Shown here piece after piece: positions 24,716 to 34,335 of a stretch of DNA of 64,000 bases; position 1 is the first letter of the stretch, and the number at the start of each line of letters is the position of its first letter. A program made the translations under genes and the position numbers. The notes below the pieces were generated by a model, which saw only the letters and a list, made by a program, of their open reading frames with translations, ran no database searches and was not told where the DNA came from. Source of the stretch: Nitrososphaerota archaeon (GTDB taxonomy: Archaea; Thermoproteota; Nitrososphaeria; Nitrososphaerales; Gagatemarchaeaceae); the NCBI GenBank assembly GCA_029785825.1, contig JAFLYY010000001.1:775374-839373 (forward strand), read 5' to 3'.

Positions 24716-25446
24716 AACATCTGTTCCGTCGGGAAGACCTCTATCCCGCCTTCGCCTATCTTGTACGGGTGCGGCTGGCTGTCGTTGTCTATCCCCCGCA
24801 TCTTCTCGACGCTGAAGACCCGGGTGTAGGCCTGGCCGCTCAGCACCCTGGTCAGCACCAGGACGCCGTCGACCACGAACTCCTCGAACTGGAACTTGCG
24901 TTGCAGGGACGGGTCGCTCATCTCGGCCACCAGCAGGGTGGTGCACCTGCTCTTGACGGTCGCCGCCATCAGGTCGAGGAGGGCGATCCTCCGCTCGTAG
25001 TCCTCGGCATAGTGGACCACGAGGGTGGAGATGGGGTCGATGACGACCCGCTGGGCCCCCACCTTCTTTATGGCGTCCGTGACCGAGCTGATCAGGGTCG
25101 CGACCGCGAACTCCTTGCGCCCTATCTCGGTCGACCCGAGCTTGACCTTCGCCGGGAGGAGCCTGATTGGGGACGCGTCGACCATCGCTATCTTCTTGGC
25201 CGCTATCTGGTGCTTGACCCCCAGGCCGAGAGGCTCGGTGCTCTCTATCAGGCGGTCAGGGTCCTCGTCCAAGGAAACGTAAACGCCGTTTTCGCCCGCC
25301 TTTGCGCCGGCCACCAGGTACTGGAGCCCGAAGGTGGTCTTACCGCTCCCGGGCGCGCCGAGGACGAGCACGTTGTGCCCCTTGGGGATCCCCTTGTCGT
25401 CAAGGAGGTCGTCCACACCCTTGACCCCGACCCGGGTATACAACAC
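24712..25446 (-). CDS. KaiC-like RecA-fold ATPase
   Basis: This is a 244-residue single KaiC domain: Walker A GAPGSGKTTFGLQYL, the acidic pair SLDEDPDRL, Walker B region RVVIDPISTLV and a C-terminal beta hairpin. Archaeal single-domain KaiC proteins act as signalling ATPases, often with regulators or motility machines. The start is GTG 25446. It is divergent from a second RecA-fold ATPase with 39 bp between starts, so the two share a control region. Confidence 0.85.
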   Translation of the reverse strand: MLYTRVGVKGVDDLLDDKGIPKGHNVLVLGAPGSGKTTFGLQYLVAGAKAGENGVYVSLDEDPDRLIESTEPLGLGVKHQIAAKKIAMVDASPIRLLPAKVKLGSTEIGRKEFAVATLISSVTDAIKKVGAQRVVIDPISTLVVHYAEDYERRIALLDLMAATVKSRCTTLLVAEMSDPSLQRKFQFEEFVVDGVLVLTRVLSGQAYTRVFSVEKMRGIDNDSQPHPYKIGEGGIEVFPTEQMF

Positions 25447-25485
25447 CGGGATTTCTCATTGTAAACTCTTTAAGCGTTTCAGGAG

Positions 25486-26166
25486 GTGCGGTCGGGCGTG
25501 CAGAGGCTCAGGCTCGGGGTCTCCGAACTGGACCAGGCGATCTTAGGGGGTGTCCCGAAGGGGTCCCTCGTCCTCGTGCTGGGCCCGCCGGGGGCAGGCA
25601 AAAGCATCCTCGGGAAGCTCTTCCTCCACTCGGGGCTGGTCGGAGGGGACAGGGCGTTCCTGGTCTCCACGGCAGAGGCGGACTCGGCCATAGCGGAGAC
25701 CATGGCGATGTTCAAATGGACGGAGGGGGTGTCAGAGAGGCTCCGGGTGCTGGATTGTTACTCGTGGAGGCTGGGGGGGAAGGGGTCGAAGTACGCAGTC
25801 CCGCTCACCTCCCTGACCGACGTCTCCGTGGCCCTGAAGACCCTCCTCGACGACGCGAAGGCGGCCCCGGAGAAGAACGAGAGGCTGGTTGTGGACTCGT
25901 TCACCGACTTCGTGAAGTATGCCGGGGTGGAGAAGTCTCTGAAGTTCCTGGACTACCTTAGGCAGAAGCTGAGGGAGTACGGCGTGACGGGGCTCCTCCT
26001 CCTGGAGGAGGGGGTGCACGCCCCGAGGACGATAGCGGCCGTCGAGTACTCCACGGACGGGACGGTCAGGATGCGGGTCTCTGATCAGGGGAGGTTCATG
26101 ATGGCGAGCAGGATGCAGGCCACCCCGCTGGTCCAGAAATGGATCCAGTTCACGATAGGAAGCTAG
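25486..26166 (+). CDS. RecA/KaiC-like ATPase
   Basis: This is a 226-residue RecA-fold protein with Walker A GPPGAGKSILGKLFL, VSTAEADSAIAETM in the place of the catalytic glutamate region, and Walker B RLVVDSFTDFV. It is a more distant KaiC relative than its divergent neighbour. GTG 25486 or GTG 25498 may be the start. The 39-bp shared upstream region contains TAAACTCTTTAAG, which could serve promoters in both directions. Confidence 0.75.
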   Translation: MRSGVQRLRLGVSELDQAILGGVPKGSLVLVLGPPGAGKSILGKLFLHSGLVGGDRAFLVSTAEADSAIAETMAMFKWTEGVSERLRVLDCYSWRLGGKGSKYAVPLTSLTDVSVALKTLLDDAKAAPEKNERLVVDSFTDFVKYAGVEKSLKFLDYLRQKLREYGVTGLLLLEEGVHAPRTIAAVEYSTDGTVRMRVSDQGRFMMASRMQATPLVQKWIQFTIGS

Positions 26167-28040
26167 ACCCCCGGCAGACCGAAAGCCAGGCGGAGGTCAT
26201 AGGCTGTCCCCTCTCCAGGCCCAGGCCCCAGCCCCAGCGAGTCCTCGTCCTCGACCGTCTCTCCGCGCCTCCGCCTCACCATAATCACCGCCACGATGGC
26301 CACGACCGCGGCGGCCGCTATGGCTCCCAGGTAGATTGGCGATTTGATCACTGTGGTGAGAAGCGAGGGGCGCACCTTCACCGGATACGGTATGACCAGT
26401 ATGTTGGTCGTGGAGTTGACCGCCCCTATGGCCGGGTCTGTGGCTGTCAGCCGGATGGTCGCCTCGCCTGCTCCCGATGGGGTGAAGAGGGCTGATGCCG
26501 ACCCGTCGGCGTCTGTGGTCGGCGACCCAGGCTTGATCGTCCCCCCGGTCGCCGTCCACGTGAGGGTGGCCCCCGCTGCAGGGCGCCCCTGATACTGGAG
26601 TGAATAGTATACGTAGGCCGTCTGGTTCGGGTAGATGGTACCCACCGATGGGCCTATGTTGGCGGTCACTCCCAACGGCGCTGCGGCGAACTGGACCGAC
26701 GCGGAAAACAGGCCGTTTGAGATGGCGGTGAAAGTCCCTTCGGTCGCCCTAACTAGGGGAACACTCCCGTAGACGAGGTCAGTCCCCCTTGGGATGATCA
26801 GGTCGATGGGAGAAGACAGGAGGGTCGTGTTGGAGAACGACACTATCACGTTCGCCGAGGTCCTGGCTTCGGCAGGAAGCCCCTGGGAGTCCTGCAGCTG
26901 GACCACGAAGTCGAGGGCGTTCGCAGTCGGGGTGATTAGCCCTGAAGCGTCGGAGACGTACATCCCTAGCTTGGTGGGGGGGATGCTCACCGTGGTCACC
27001 GGGAGCGAGGCGGAGGTGAAGTTTACCGCCGACGCTGTGATGTACGCCTCCCCGGCCGCGAGGGAGGTGGATATGGGGACGGTGACGAAAGAACTGTTCG
27101 CCGGAATGCGCGCCGCCGGCTGCACCGAGACCAGGTCCGGCCTGGACGACGTCAGGAAGATAGGGATTGAAGCGTTCATGAAGGCCGGGCGGCTGCCGTT
27201 ATCGGTTATCGACACGGTCAGGGAGTCATATGTGGCGCCATCGGCTGGCAGGGTTGCGGGGGCGGAAAGCGACAGCAGCGAGGGTTTTTCGCCGCCTCCG
27301 ACGACCGAGATGAACGCCTCGGCCGTGACCAGCCCCGGGGCGGATACAGTGACGGACACCACCCCCGGCACCCCGGTGGTGCTCATTGTCCCATAGCCCA
27401 CGGTTTTGTTTGCCGGGATGAGGGCGTTGCCCACCCTGACGACACCTGTGTCGGACGAAGTCGCTTGGATGGTGGCTTCCTGGATGGTCCTAGCAGGAAG
27501 GCCGGCGGCGTCCTCCACAATCACGGTGAAGTTCGAAGCGAACGCCTTCCCAGTAGGGAACTCGTCGGGCATCGGGTACACTTGCAGCTGGGTGGGGTAG
27601 CCTCTGGGCTCGTGCGTGCTGAATGTCGTGTAGGCCGCCTCGTACCCGGGGGCGACGGCCGTTATCGTGGCGCCGCCGGGGGTCGGGGACGCTGACACGG
27701 TGGCGATTGCGTACTGGTGCCCCGCCTCGATGATCACACTCGGCTCGACGGCCAGCACGGCTGGGTCAGATGAGGAGAGGTAGATCGTGATGTCGTTTGG
27801 CGCGACGGTCGGCTCGCCCTGCTGATTGGCGATGGAGACCACCAGGGCCGGGTACGACGCCAGTCCTCCTGAACTCGTCGGAAGCTCCGGCGGGAGGGAG
27901 GTCAGTGAGATATATCTGAAGGCGGAAGGAGCCGCGCCGAGCCCCTGGGGAGCCGAGCTCACGACGAAGAGGACGAGGGCGACGACCACACCGAAGGTGC
28001 GGAGACCGAGCCTCAAACTAGCTGCTTTTTCCTCTCTCAA
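26163..28040 (-). CDS. Large cell-surface protein with Ig-like repeats
   Basis: This is a 625-residue secreted protein: signal peptide (VVVALVLFVVSSAPQGLGA), four or five beta-sandwich (bacterial Ig-like) repeats each ending in a run like YAIATVSASPTPGGATITAV, a C-terminal membrane helix (SPIYLGAIAAAAVVAIVAVI) and a short basic/acidic cytoplasmic tail. Numerous Asn-x-Ser/Thr sites suggest glycosylation. It resembles the interrupted protein at 44-45 kb in layout and sequence. It is likely an S-layer-associated or adhesion protein. TTG 28040 is the start. Confidence 0.8.
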   Translation of the reverse strand: MREEKAASLRLGLRTFGVVVALVLFVVSSAPQGLGAAPSAFRYISLTSLPPELPTSSGGLASYPALVVSIANQQGEPTVAPNDITIYLSSSDPAVLAVEPSVIIEAGHQYAIATVSASPTPGGATITAVAPGYEAAYTTFSTHEPRGYPTQLQVYPMPDEFPTGKAFASNFTVIVEDAAGLPARTIQEATIQATSSDTGVVRVGNALIPANKTVGYGTMSTTGVPGVVSVTVSAPGLVTAEAFISVVGGGEKPSLLSLSAPATLPADGATYDSLTVSITDNGSRPAFMNASIPIFLTSSRPDLVSVQPAARIPANSSFVTVPISTSLAAGEAYITASAVNFTSASLPVTTVSIPPTKLGMYVSDASGLITPTANALDFVVQLQDSQGLPAEARTSANVIVSFSNTTLLSSPIDLIIPRGTDLVYGSVPLVRATEGTFTAISNGLFSASVQFAAAPLGVTANIGPSVGTIYPNQTAYVYYSLQYQGRPAAGATLTWTATGGTIKPGSPTTDADGSASALFTPSGAGEATIRLTATDPAIGAVNSTTNILVIPYPVKVRPSLLTTVIKSPIYLGAIAAAAVVAIVAVIMVRRRRGETVEDEDSLGLGPGPGEGTAYDLRLAFGLPGV

Positions 28041-28094
28041 CGTATTTCAGCATGGAGGAATCGAAGTAAGAATTCCGAGTTCATGTCGGCCTGC

Positions 28095-29816
28095 CTACGT
28101 GACCGAGATGTGTAGGACCGCCTGGACCACGAGGACGGAGACCAGAGCTATGAGCACCAAGGCGAGGGCGTGCTTGAACCCCTCGGCGGTCCCTCCCTCT
28201 CCCATCTTCCCCGCGACCATGCCGATAAACCAACTCTCCACTACGGAGACGGTGAGGAGAATGCCTACCGTCGCGCCGCTGATCGTCGGCATAGGCGGCG
28301 CGAACTTGCTCGAGGGTCCGAAGTTGATCGGCTTGGCCACGAAATAGACCATGATGAACGTCGTGACCACGACCATTACCGAAGAGAAGTAACAGATGAA
28401 CAAGTACGGCCTCAACGACGAGCGCTTCTCCGCCTCGAGGTCGTTCATCTTGCGGGTGAATTCGGCCATGTCGGAGAAGCTCCTCACTGTACCCCCTCCC
28501 ACGTCTATCACCTCCGTCAGGAGCATGCCCGCTTCGCGGGTGACCCAGCTCTTCACCTCGCTCGCGAACGTGGAGATCACCTGGACGGTCGAGACCCCCC
28601 AGGAGACCTGGGCGCTCATCTTCTTGACATGCTTGGAGAGGAGCCCGTAGTGCTTGTCTGCCAGCGCCTGGATGGTCTGCTCCGGGGATAGACCGATCTT
28701 CCGTCCTTCGGAGATGTCTCTGATGAAGTCAGGGAGCGCCTTCTCTAGGGCGTTCCTTTCCCGCGCGGCCCTGCTTGCCACGACCGTCGGGGCGACTGTC
28801 ATCAGTATCAAAGCGAAGGCCGTGTGCTCGAACAGGGACAGGGGGACCGGGATAAGGAAGAACGCGAGCCCTACAGGGATGGACGCCCCGAACGCGATGA
28901 ACGGCTGGTAGTCCACGTATGGGTACCTGGCCTGGACAGCGTTGAGTAGATAGATGAAGAGGAAAGAGAACGCTGGGACGCCGACCAGACCAAAGACCTC
29001 AATCCCCTGAATCCCGGACGACGAGTGGCTTATCAGCGACTCCGACTGGAAGAGGACGAAGAGGCTTATCCCGAGGACGGAGGTGACCGTGACGTATCCT
29101 TCAGCAAGAGTCCCTATCGTCTCGGAGGACTTCTTGACCTTAAGCGCCCTGGTCTCGTAGATCTCTTTGAGTTTGTTGTTAAGGAAAGAGGACATGTCTC
29201 CGCCTGTCTTGATTATGGTCGTATAGCCATAAAGGAGCTCCGAGAACGCTTTGTTCGGGCTCGTCTCGGCAGCCTTCTCGAGCGCGGTCGTCGGGTCGAG
29301 GCCGAACACGTCGATGTCGAGCAGGATTCTTTTCGCCTCCTTAGCGGCGTTAGGGAAGATGTCAGACAACTTAGCGATCCGCCGGATGGAGGCGATGGGA
29401 GAAATGCCGCCTCCCGCCAAGACGACGATGAAGCCCACCATGAAGGGGAGCTCGTTGTCGAGCGCCGCCGACCTGGACCCCTGGCTGATACGCGGGGACC
29501 TCATTATGATTAGGAAGACGAGTGGAGGCGTCGCGGCAAACGCCCCTGAGACGAGCAAGAGCAGAGGGTTGGCGAGCAGGTAAGCGACGCCGATTTCAGC
29601 CACGAAGGCGACGGCGGAGAGGATGCTCCCCAGAAAGGCGAGCGATATCAGCCCTTCCGGGGTGATCCTCATGTTGGACCTCAGTATCTCGTCGCGGAGC
29701 CAGGGGGTGTTGGCCGCTATCCCTGTCGAATACCGGCCGAATATCCTGTAGGCGAACCCCGAGACGACGTCGAGAGGGCCCAGGTCGGCTTCCCCGGCCG
29801 CCTTCGCCGACTTCAG
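28095..29816 (-). CDS. Type IV pilus/archaellum membrane platform protein (ArlJ/TadC-like), locus A
   Basis: This is the integral membrane core of a type IV filament machine, with two T2SF domains separated by membrane helices. Helical blocks such as LPFMVGFIVVLAGGGISPIA and ALPDFIRDISEGRKIGLSPE mark the two domains. The first ATG (29672) would drop a typical ArlJ N-terminus (DVVSGFAYRIFGRYSTGIAA). The frame is open to the ATPase stop, and a CTG at 29816 overlapping that TGA is the best start, giving 573 residues. It follows the ATPase gene directly and is expected to dock it at the membrane. Confidence 0.88.
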   Translation of the reverse strand: MKSAKAAGEADLGPLDVVSGFAYRIFGRYSTGIAANTPWLRDEILRSNMRITPEGLISLAFLGSILSAVAFVAEIGVAYLLANPLLLLVSGAFAATPPLVFLIIMRSPRISQGSRSAALDNELPFMVGFIVVLAGGGISPIASIRRIAKLSDIFPNAAKEAKRILLDIDVFGLDPTTALEKAAETSPNKAFSELLYGYTTIIKTGGDMSSFLNNKLKEIYETRALKVKKSSETIGTLAEGYVTVTSVLGISLFVLFQSESLISHSSSGIQGIEVFGLVGVPAFSFLFIYLLNAVQARYPYVDYQPFIAFGASIPVGLAFFLIPVPLSLFEHTAFALILMTVAPTVVASRAARERNALEKALPDFIRDISEGRKIGLSPEQTIQALADKHYGLLSKHVKKMSAQVSWGVSTVQVISTFASEVKSWVTREAGMLLTEVIDVGGGTVRSFSDMAEFTRKMNDLEAEKRSSLRPYLFICYFSSVMVVVTTFIMVYFVAKPINFGPSSKFAPPMPTISGATVGILLTVSVVESWFIGMVAGKMGEGGTAEGFKHALALVLIALVSVLVVQAVLHISVT

Positions 29817-31435
29817 ATCCTGAACCCCTCCGCGGCTATTGCCTCTGGGGTCCCGGCTATGCCGAGCTCCTTGACCGCTTTCTGGAAAACAGGGGCGGGC
29901 CTGGCAGCGTAGTCCTCAAGGACGGCGGACACCTCCCTGAAATTCCTTATGCCTCGCTCCTGGAGCCAGCGGAGGACCACAGCCCTCTTGTTGAGCTCCT
30001 CGGTGAGGTCGGCCAGCTGGACTCCCTGGTCCTTGGCCAGCCTCGTGAGCTTGGGGCTGTTGCGAAGCTCCGCGACCTTGAAGGTGTCGGTGGAAGGGTT
30101 CCATCTGAAGACGTTGAAGTACTCTCCCACCTTCGTCACCTCGTCTACGGAAACAATCCTCCTCACCGCCCTGAACCCGCCTCCCGGGTTCGGGACCGAG
30201 ATCCTCCTGACGGTGAAGGTCAGGTCCAGGAACGGGATGAAGGCGGGAGGGACGTCCATAGGCTTCGACGTCAGCCTCTGGATGGCTGATTCGACGTCGT
30301 CGGCGTGTATCGTGCAAGCCCCTCCGTGCCCGGTGGAAATCGCCTGGAATAGGACGTAGGCCTCATCTCCTCTTACCTCCCCCACCACTATGATGTCGGG
30401 CCTCATCCTCATGGCCGCCTTGACGAGGTCGAAGAGGTTCACCTGGCTCGATGCCTCTCCCGTAGTCCCGTAGTTCTCCCTGGCAAGGAGGGCGGTCCAG
30501 TTGAAGTGGGGGATATTGACCTCCTGGACCTCTTCTATCGTGACGATCTTCGAGTTAGTCCTCGTCAGGGTGAGGAGGGCGTTGAGGAGGGTCGTCTTCC
30601 CGCTCCCGGTCGAGCCCACCACCAGACTTGTCGCCTTGTTCTCCATCATGAGCCAGAAGTATGCGGCCATCTTCTGGTCGATGACCCTGGCGTCGAGGAG
30701 GTCGACGAGGGTGAGGGGGTCTTCCCTGAACTTCCTTATCGTGAGGGTCGAGCCGTAGGGAGATATCTCACGCCTAAACGTCGCCAAGAGTCTGTGCCGC
30801 CCCGGGAGCGTCCCCTGAAGTATGGGGAATGCGGTCGAGATATGCTTCCCGGCCATGTGCGCTAGCCTTGTGATCAAGCTGTCCAAGTCGCTGTCCTTCC
30901 CGAAGACGAGGTTGGTGCCCAGGCTCTCGAACCTGCGGTGATAGATGAAAATCGGCTTCCCGACGCCGTCCACCGAGATGTCTTCGATGTTGGGGTCCTT
31001 CAACATCGCATCCAAGACGCCGAAGCCGACCAGGTCTCTCTCGGCGAAGTAGAGTATCTTCGCCCAGGGTAGCGGTGCGACCTTGATGCCGTACTTCTTC
31101 ACTATCCTGTGTGCCTGCTCTGCGAAGTACCTTTTTGGGTCAACCTCCGTGCGGGGGATGGTGAGCTCAGTCTCCAGCTTGTCGAGGATGTAGCTGTAGA
31201 CTCTCGCCTCCTGATTGGTGAGCGGCACCTCGTCAAGGTAGTATTTTCTGCCCCCGTTCTCGTCTTCGAGTATGGCTGCGTAGGCGTAAGGATTTGTCAG
31301 CGGGTACCTGTCGAGCAGGTTCCCTCCTGCAGGGATGGGGGTCCCGGTGAACGGGAACCTGACCACGTAGCTCCTCTCCTTTCCCGCGTCTGTCGGGAAA
31401 CTCGGGTCCTTCGCCTTCTGTCCCCCGAGCCTCAA
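29813..31435 (-). CDS. Type IV pilus assembly ATPase (ArlI/TadA-like), locus A
   Basis: This is a hexameric secretion ATPase of 540 residues. Walker A is GSTGSGKTTLLNALL, followed by the Asp box, IVVGEVRGDEAYVLFQAI (Walker B region) and STGHGGACTIHADD. The frame extends to 31534 over the pilin gene end, but TTG 31435 lies 11 bp after the pilin stop and is preferred. It lies between a pilin-like gene and the platform gene, so locus A contains substrate, motor and platform in order. Confidence 0.9.
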   Translation of the reverse strand: MRLGGQKAKDPSFPTDAGKERSYVVRFPFTGTPIPAGGNLLDRYPLTNPYAYAAILEDENGGRKYYLDEVPLTNQEARVYSYILDKLETELTIPRTEVDPKRYFAEQAHRIVKKYGIKVAPLPWAKILYFAERDLVGFGVLDAMLKDPNIEDISVDGVGKPIFIYHRRFESLGTNLVFGKDSDLDSLITRLAHMAGKHISTAFPILQGTLPGRHRLLATFRREISPYGSTLTIRKFREDPLTLVDLLDARVIDQKMAAYFWLMMENKATSLVVGSTGSGKTTLLNALLTLTRTNSKIVTIEEVQEVNIPHFNWTALLARENYGTTGEASSQVNLFDLVKAAMRMRPDIIVVGEVRGDEAYVLFQAISTGHGGACTIHADDVESAIQRLTSKPMDVPPAFIPFLDLTFTVRRISVPNPGGGFRAVRRIVSVDEVTKVGEYFNVFRWNPSTDTFKVAELRNSPKLTRLAKDQGVQLADLTEELNKRAVVLRWLQERGIRNFREVSAVLEDYAARPAPVFQKAVKELGIAGTPEAIAAEGFRI

Positions 31436-31445
31436 TCTCTCGGCC

Positions 31446-32525
31446 TCAATAGTAGAGCACCGACACGTAGGGGGAGTTCTGTCCGTAGTTGTAGGGTGGA
31501 GGTGTGTCTCCCGTGATCGCTGAGTAAGAGTCACCCTCCCACCCGTGGGAGATGAGATTCACCGCGGCTAATGTCCCGCTCTTCGGGAGTGCGGACCATC
31601 CTCCGTTGGTGGGGGCAAAGCTGCCATAGCCTCCAGACGCGAAGACCAGGGTTCTGGGTTTGTCGTAAGTGAGCACTATGGGAGAGTAGGAGTTCACTAT
31701 CTGGTTCGAGCTGTTGTCCACGATATACCAGACAGCGTTCAGGAAGCTGTTCCCCTTGGGGGCGTAATCCGCAATAAAGCTGTACTCGTCCAGAGTGATG
31801 TTGGCTTGCTGGGGATTCAGGTCGGTCACTGAGACCGAAAAAGCGACATTTCCAGATAGGTCTGATATCGGGACAGCGAACCCCTTCCCCTTGTAAGTGA
31901 TGCAGTAGGGGCCGCTCGTCCCGCTGCAGTAGGCCACGGTGTAGAAGGAGTACGACTGGAAGTCTAGATACAGATCCCCGATGGCGCCGCTGGAGAGAGC
32001 TTGGGCTGCGAGGGAGACCCCGGTCTCCGGGTAGGTGGCGGTGAATACATTGCCGGTCGAGGTGATGAGCTTCAAGACGACTGTCCCTTTCTTGTAAGGA
32101 TAATTCGTGACAAGGTACCCGTTCGATGGGGTCCCGACCCCTGGGTTGGCTACCGCTGGGAGTCCGGGAGTGGTGTTCTTGCATCCTTGGGTAGACGGAA
32201 GTCCGATGCCGTCACACTCGAGTACCGTCCCAGTGGCGTTAAGGAGGACCAGAGAGGTGACGTTAACCGTGCCACCCCCGGTGTTGTTCAGATAGAACTG
32301 AACGTAACCGGTAGAGTTGATGGAGGTGGAGATCTGCACGTCCTCCTGTAGCCTGGCTGCCAGGTCGTTCCCCCTGGCCACCAGGGACTGGGTCTCGACT
32401 GCGTTGGCATTGTTGATGAAAATGAAATACTCGCTCCCCACTGTGAAGAGCATGGTGAACAGGAACACCGCCCCGATTATCCCAGATATGGCTCGCCTCC
32501 GCTTCGTATTGAAGGGAATCTTCAA
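31446..32525 (-). CDS. Large pilin-like protein with class III signal peptide
   Basis: This is 359 residues. The N-terminus KRRRAISGIIGAVFLFTMLF is a class III signal: basic run, small residue before the cut, and a hydrophobic helix that would form the filament core. The rest is a large beta-rich, Asn/Ser/Thr-rich extracellular domain with six cysteines. Its size exceeds that of usual pilins (100-200 residues), so it may be a minor or tip subunit. It is 7 bp from the next pilin gene and 11 bp from the ATPase. Confidence 0.8.
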   Translation of the reverse strand: MKIPFNTKRRRAISGIIGAVFLFTMLFTVGSEYFIFINNANAVETQSLVARGNDLAARLQEDVQISTSINSTGYVQFYLNNTGGGTVNVTSLVLLNATGTVLECDGIGLPSTQGCKNTTPGLPAVANPGVGTPSNGYLVTNYPYKKGTVVLKLITSTGNVFTATYPETGVSLAAQALSSGAIGDLYLDFQSYSFYTVAYCSGTSGPYCITYKGKGFAVPISDLSGNVAFSVSVTDLNPQQANITLDEYSFIADYAPKGNSFLNAVWYIVDNSSNQIVNSYSPIVLTYDKPRTLVFASGGYGSFAPTNGGWSALPKSGTLAAVNLISHGWEGDSYSAITGDTPPPYNYGQNSPYVSVLYY

Positions 32526-32531
32526 CCCCGG

Positions 32532-33146
32532 TTAGCCCACCTCGCTGTAGGTGTAGGAGTTGCCGTAAATCCCGGCAATGGTGAAAAAGTACGTGTCGGT
32601 TGTGCTAATCGTCTGACCATACGACGGACAAGACTGACCCAGGGGGGCCGAGGATGGAATCCCCAGCTCGATGGTGGCGGTCTGGGTCATTGGATCTGCA
32701 AACGCCCCGGTGCCGTGGAGGGGCGGATTGGCATATGACGAGGTAGCGACCAGCGCGCACTGGCCGGCTCCCGTGATGACATCATCAACATAGTTGGTCC
32801 CGCTAGAACTGTAGTTGTAAAAGAGGTCGATCTTCCTAGCAGAGTCGTAGAAGCGTATCTGCAGGAGCGAGAGCTGGATGTTACCGGTGTTGTAGATCCA
32901 GACTGTCGCGCAGGCCGAAGTCCCCGTGGGGCAGGTGGCGGGCCAGCTTACGTCCACGACTGTGAACTTCTCTTCCAAGTACTGCACGCTGTTCCCGACC
33001 GATTGACCGTAAGCCTGTGAAGCGACTCCGGCCTCTCCGTTGATGTAACCCCAGACGGCAGCCGCCGCGATTATGGTCATAGAAACCACGAGCACCGTCC
33101 CGACGACCTCTGAGAGGGCTCGCCTACGTCGCTTCGATAGCCTCAA
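32532..33146 (-). CDS. Pilin-like protein with class III signal peptide
   Basis: This is 204 residues beginning KRRRRALSEVVGTVLVVSMT, a class III signal peptide with cleavage expected before LSEVVG or next to it. The mature domain is beta-rich with four cysteines. It starts at TTG with AT-rich TAATTAAAG upstream, and is the first gene of the locus A operon (pilin, large pilin, ATPase, platform). Confidence 0.8.
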   Translation of the reverse strand: MRLSKRRRRALSEVVGTVLVVSMTIIAAAAVWGYINGEAGVASQAYGQSVGNSVQYLEEKFTVVDVSWPATCPTGTSACATVWIYNTGNIQLSLLQIRFYDSARKIDLFYNYSSSGTNYVDDVITGAGQCALVATSSYANPPLHGTGAFADPMTQTATIELGIPSSAPLGQSCPSYGQTISTTDTYFFTIAGIYGNSYTYSEVG

Positions 33147-33738
33147 CTTTGATGAAAGGAGGCTGCTCTTTAATTATTGGTTATGGACTCGGACTCTGGA
33201 TTCCGTCTCTCGTAAACGAGGTAGGCGCTCCAAAGATAGGCAGACCCTGCAAAAGAGTAACTGGCAGACAAATGCCCGCGTGGCTCCGTCGTTGCGGGGG
33301 CCCACGCTTTGCGAGCGAAGCCCGGAACTACATGAAGGCTCGAACCGAGGATACGGTCAAATGATTCGCCCTGATATTCGTCCCCCTTCTGAGAAAGCGT
33401 GGAGTCTGCCTTCAGCGGCCTCAATAGTGACACCGAGACAGTCTACTTCGAGGTAACACCGAGAGTCTCCCGTAACGGTGGGAAGGATTGCGAAAACTCC
33501 GTCTCACACCGAGAATATGCTTCACTTGAACTAGTGCGCCTTCTCAAGCGTTGAGCACAAGTACATCCGCTGTCACTTCACTCTTCTTTCCCTTCGCTCT
33601 GCGCTTTGTTGACGTTTAGCCACCATACATGTCTGTTCTCTTGAGGAGGAACCGCCTGATCTGACTCGGAGAGTGGGGATCGGGAGGGTCAAAGGAGACA
33701 CACATCGTTTTGCCCGACAGACTCCGAAAGAAAAGGGA
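33147..33738. other. Long non-coding stretch in pilus locus A
   Basis: This 590-bp gap is less GC-rich than the surroundings and has no convincing gene in any frame. It contains three ACACCGAGA repeats (near 33430, 33456 and 33512) and the promoter region of the locus A operon at its left end. A regulatory RNA is possible but not supported by a clear structure. Confidence 0.35.
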
Positions 33739-33766
33739 GACGGTGGGTGGTTCTCATCCCACCGTC
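33739..33766 (-). terminator. Hairpin terminator after the major pilin gene
   Basis: A perfect 9-bp stem GACGGTGGG/CCCACCGTC with a 10-base loop lies 14 bp past the pilin stop and is followed on the minus strand by a T-rich run (CTCCCTTTTCTTTC). This is a strong terminator candidate, fitting a highly expressed single gene. Confidence 0.65.
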
Positions 33767-33780
33767 AAATGGGGATTCCC

Positions 33781-34227
33781 TTACGACATAGTCCCGGTGA
33801 ACGAAGCTTCTGCTCCATTCGCCAGAGATATGTAGCCGTTAAACGTCTCGCCAGCGGAGCCCGACACGGTACCAGATACCGTGATAGTTCCAACTGTAAG
33901 TGGCGTGGTTGTTCCACCAGGGATGGAGACTGAAGCGAAAGTAAGTGTGTATGAAGTGCCTCCATATGTGATCGAGCCACCAGAAGCAGAAGTCGAACCG
34001 CTGCCAGAGTTGGTTACATATATTGTGCACGTTGGAGCAGTAGTTGCAGTACTGCCGTGGACACATGACGCACTCGAAACGGTCACATTCGCTGAGTTAG
34101 TTGAGCTGCCGAATATGCCGAAGATGTATCCAAGTACCGCCGCGAAGGCGATGAGTGTGGCTGCGATGATGAGGACTGTTGCTACGATTGGCGAGATAGC
34201 TTTTCTTCGCTGTCCCGATATCTTCAT
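33781..34227 (-). CDS. Major type IV pilin candidate, locus A
   Basis: This is a 148-residue archaeal pilin. The class III signal peptide is QRRKAISPIVATVLIIAATL, and the short mature domain is Gly/Ser/Thr-rich beta sheet. The ATG at 34227 follows GTGGAGGCA with a good GGAGG ribosome site; the frame is open to GTG 34236. AT content and codon use differ from neighbours (more A/T-ending codons), as seen in abundant structural proteins. It is single-gene, with its own terminator, which fits the main filament subunit for the nearby ATPase and platform. Confidence 0.85.
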   Translation of the reverse strand: MKISGQRRKAISPIVATVLIIAATLIAFAAVLGYIFGIFGSSTNSANVTVSSASCVHGSTATTAPTCTIYVTNSGSGSTSASGGSITYGGTSYTLTFASVSIPGGTTTPLTVGTITVSGTVSGSAGETFNGYISLANGAEASFTGTMS

Positions 34228-34335
34228 TGCCTCCACTTCCTTCCGGAGAATATTAACGGTTAGGGAGGGCGACTATGGATGTCGAATCCATATGTCTGAA
34301 AAGGGAGACCCCTATCATGCATCTCTGGCTGAATC

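Noticed and set aside
33430-33530. ACACCGAGA repeats as a CRISPR array
   Set aside because: Units are only nine bases long, irregularly spaced and without equal spacers.
31446-34236. Locus A as an archaellum operon
   Set aside because: No ArlF, ArlG or ArlH gene lies next to the ATPase and platform; the set fits a type IV pilus better.
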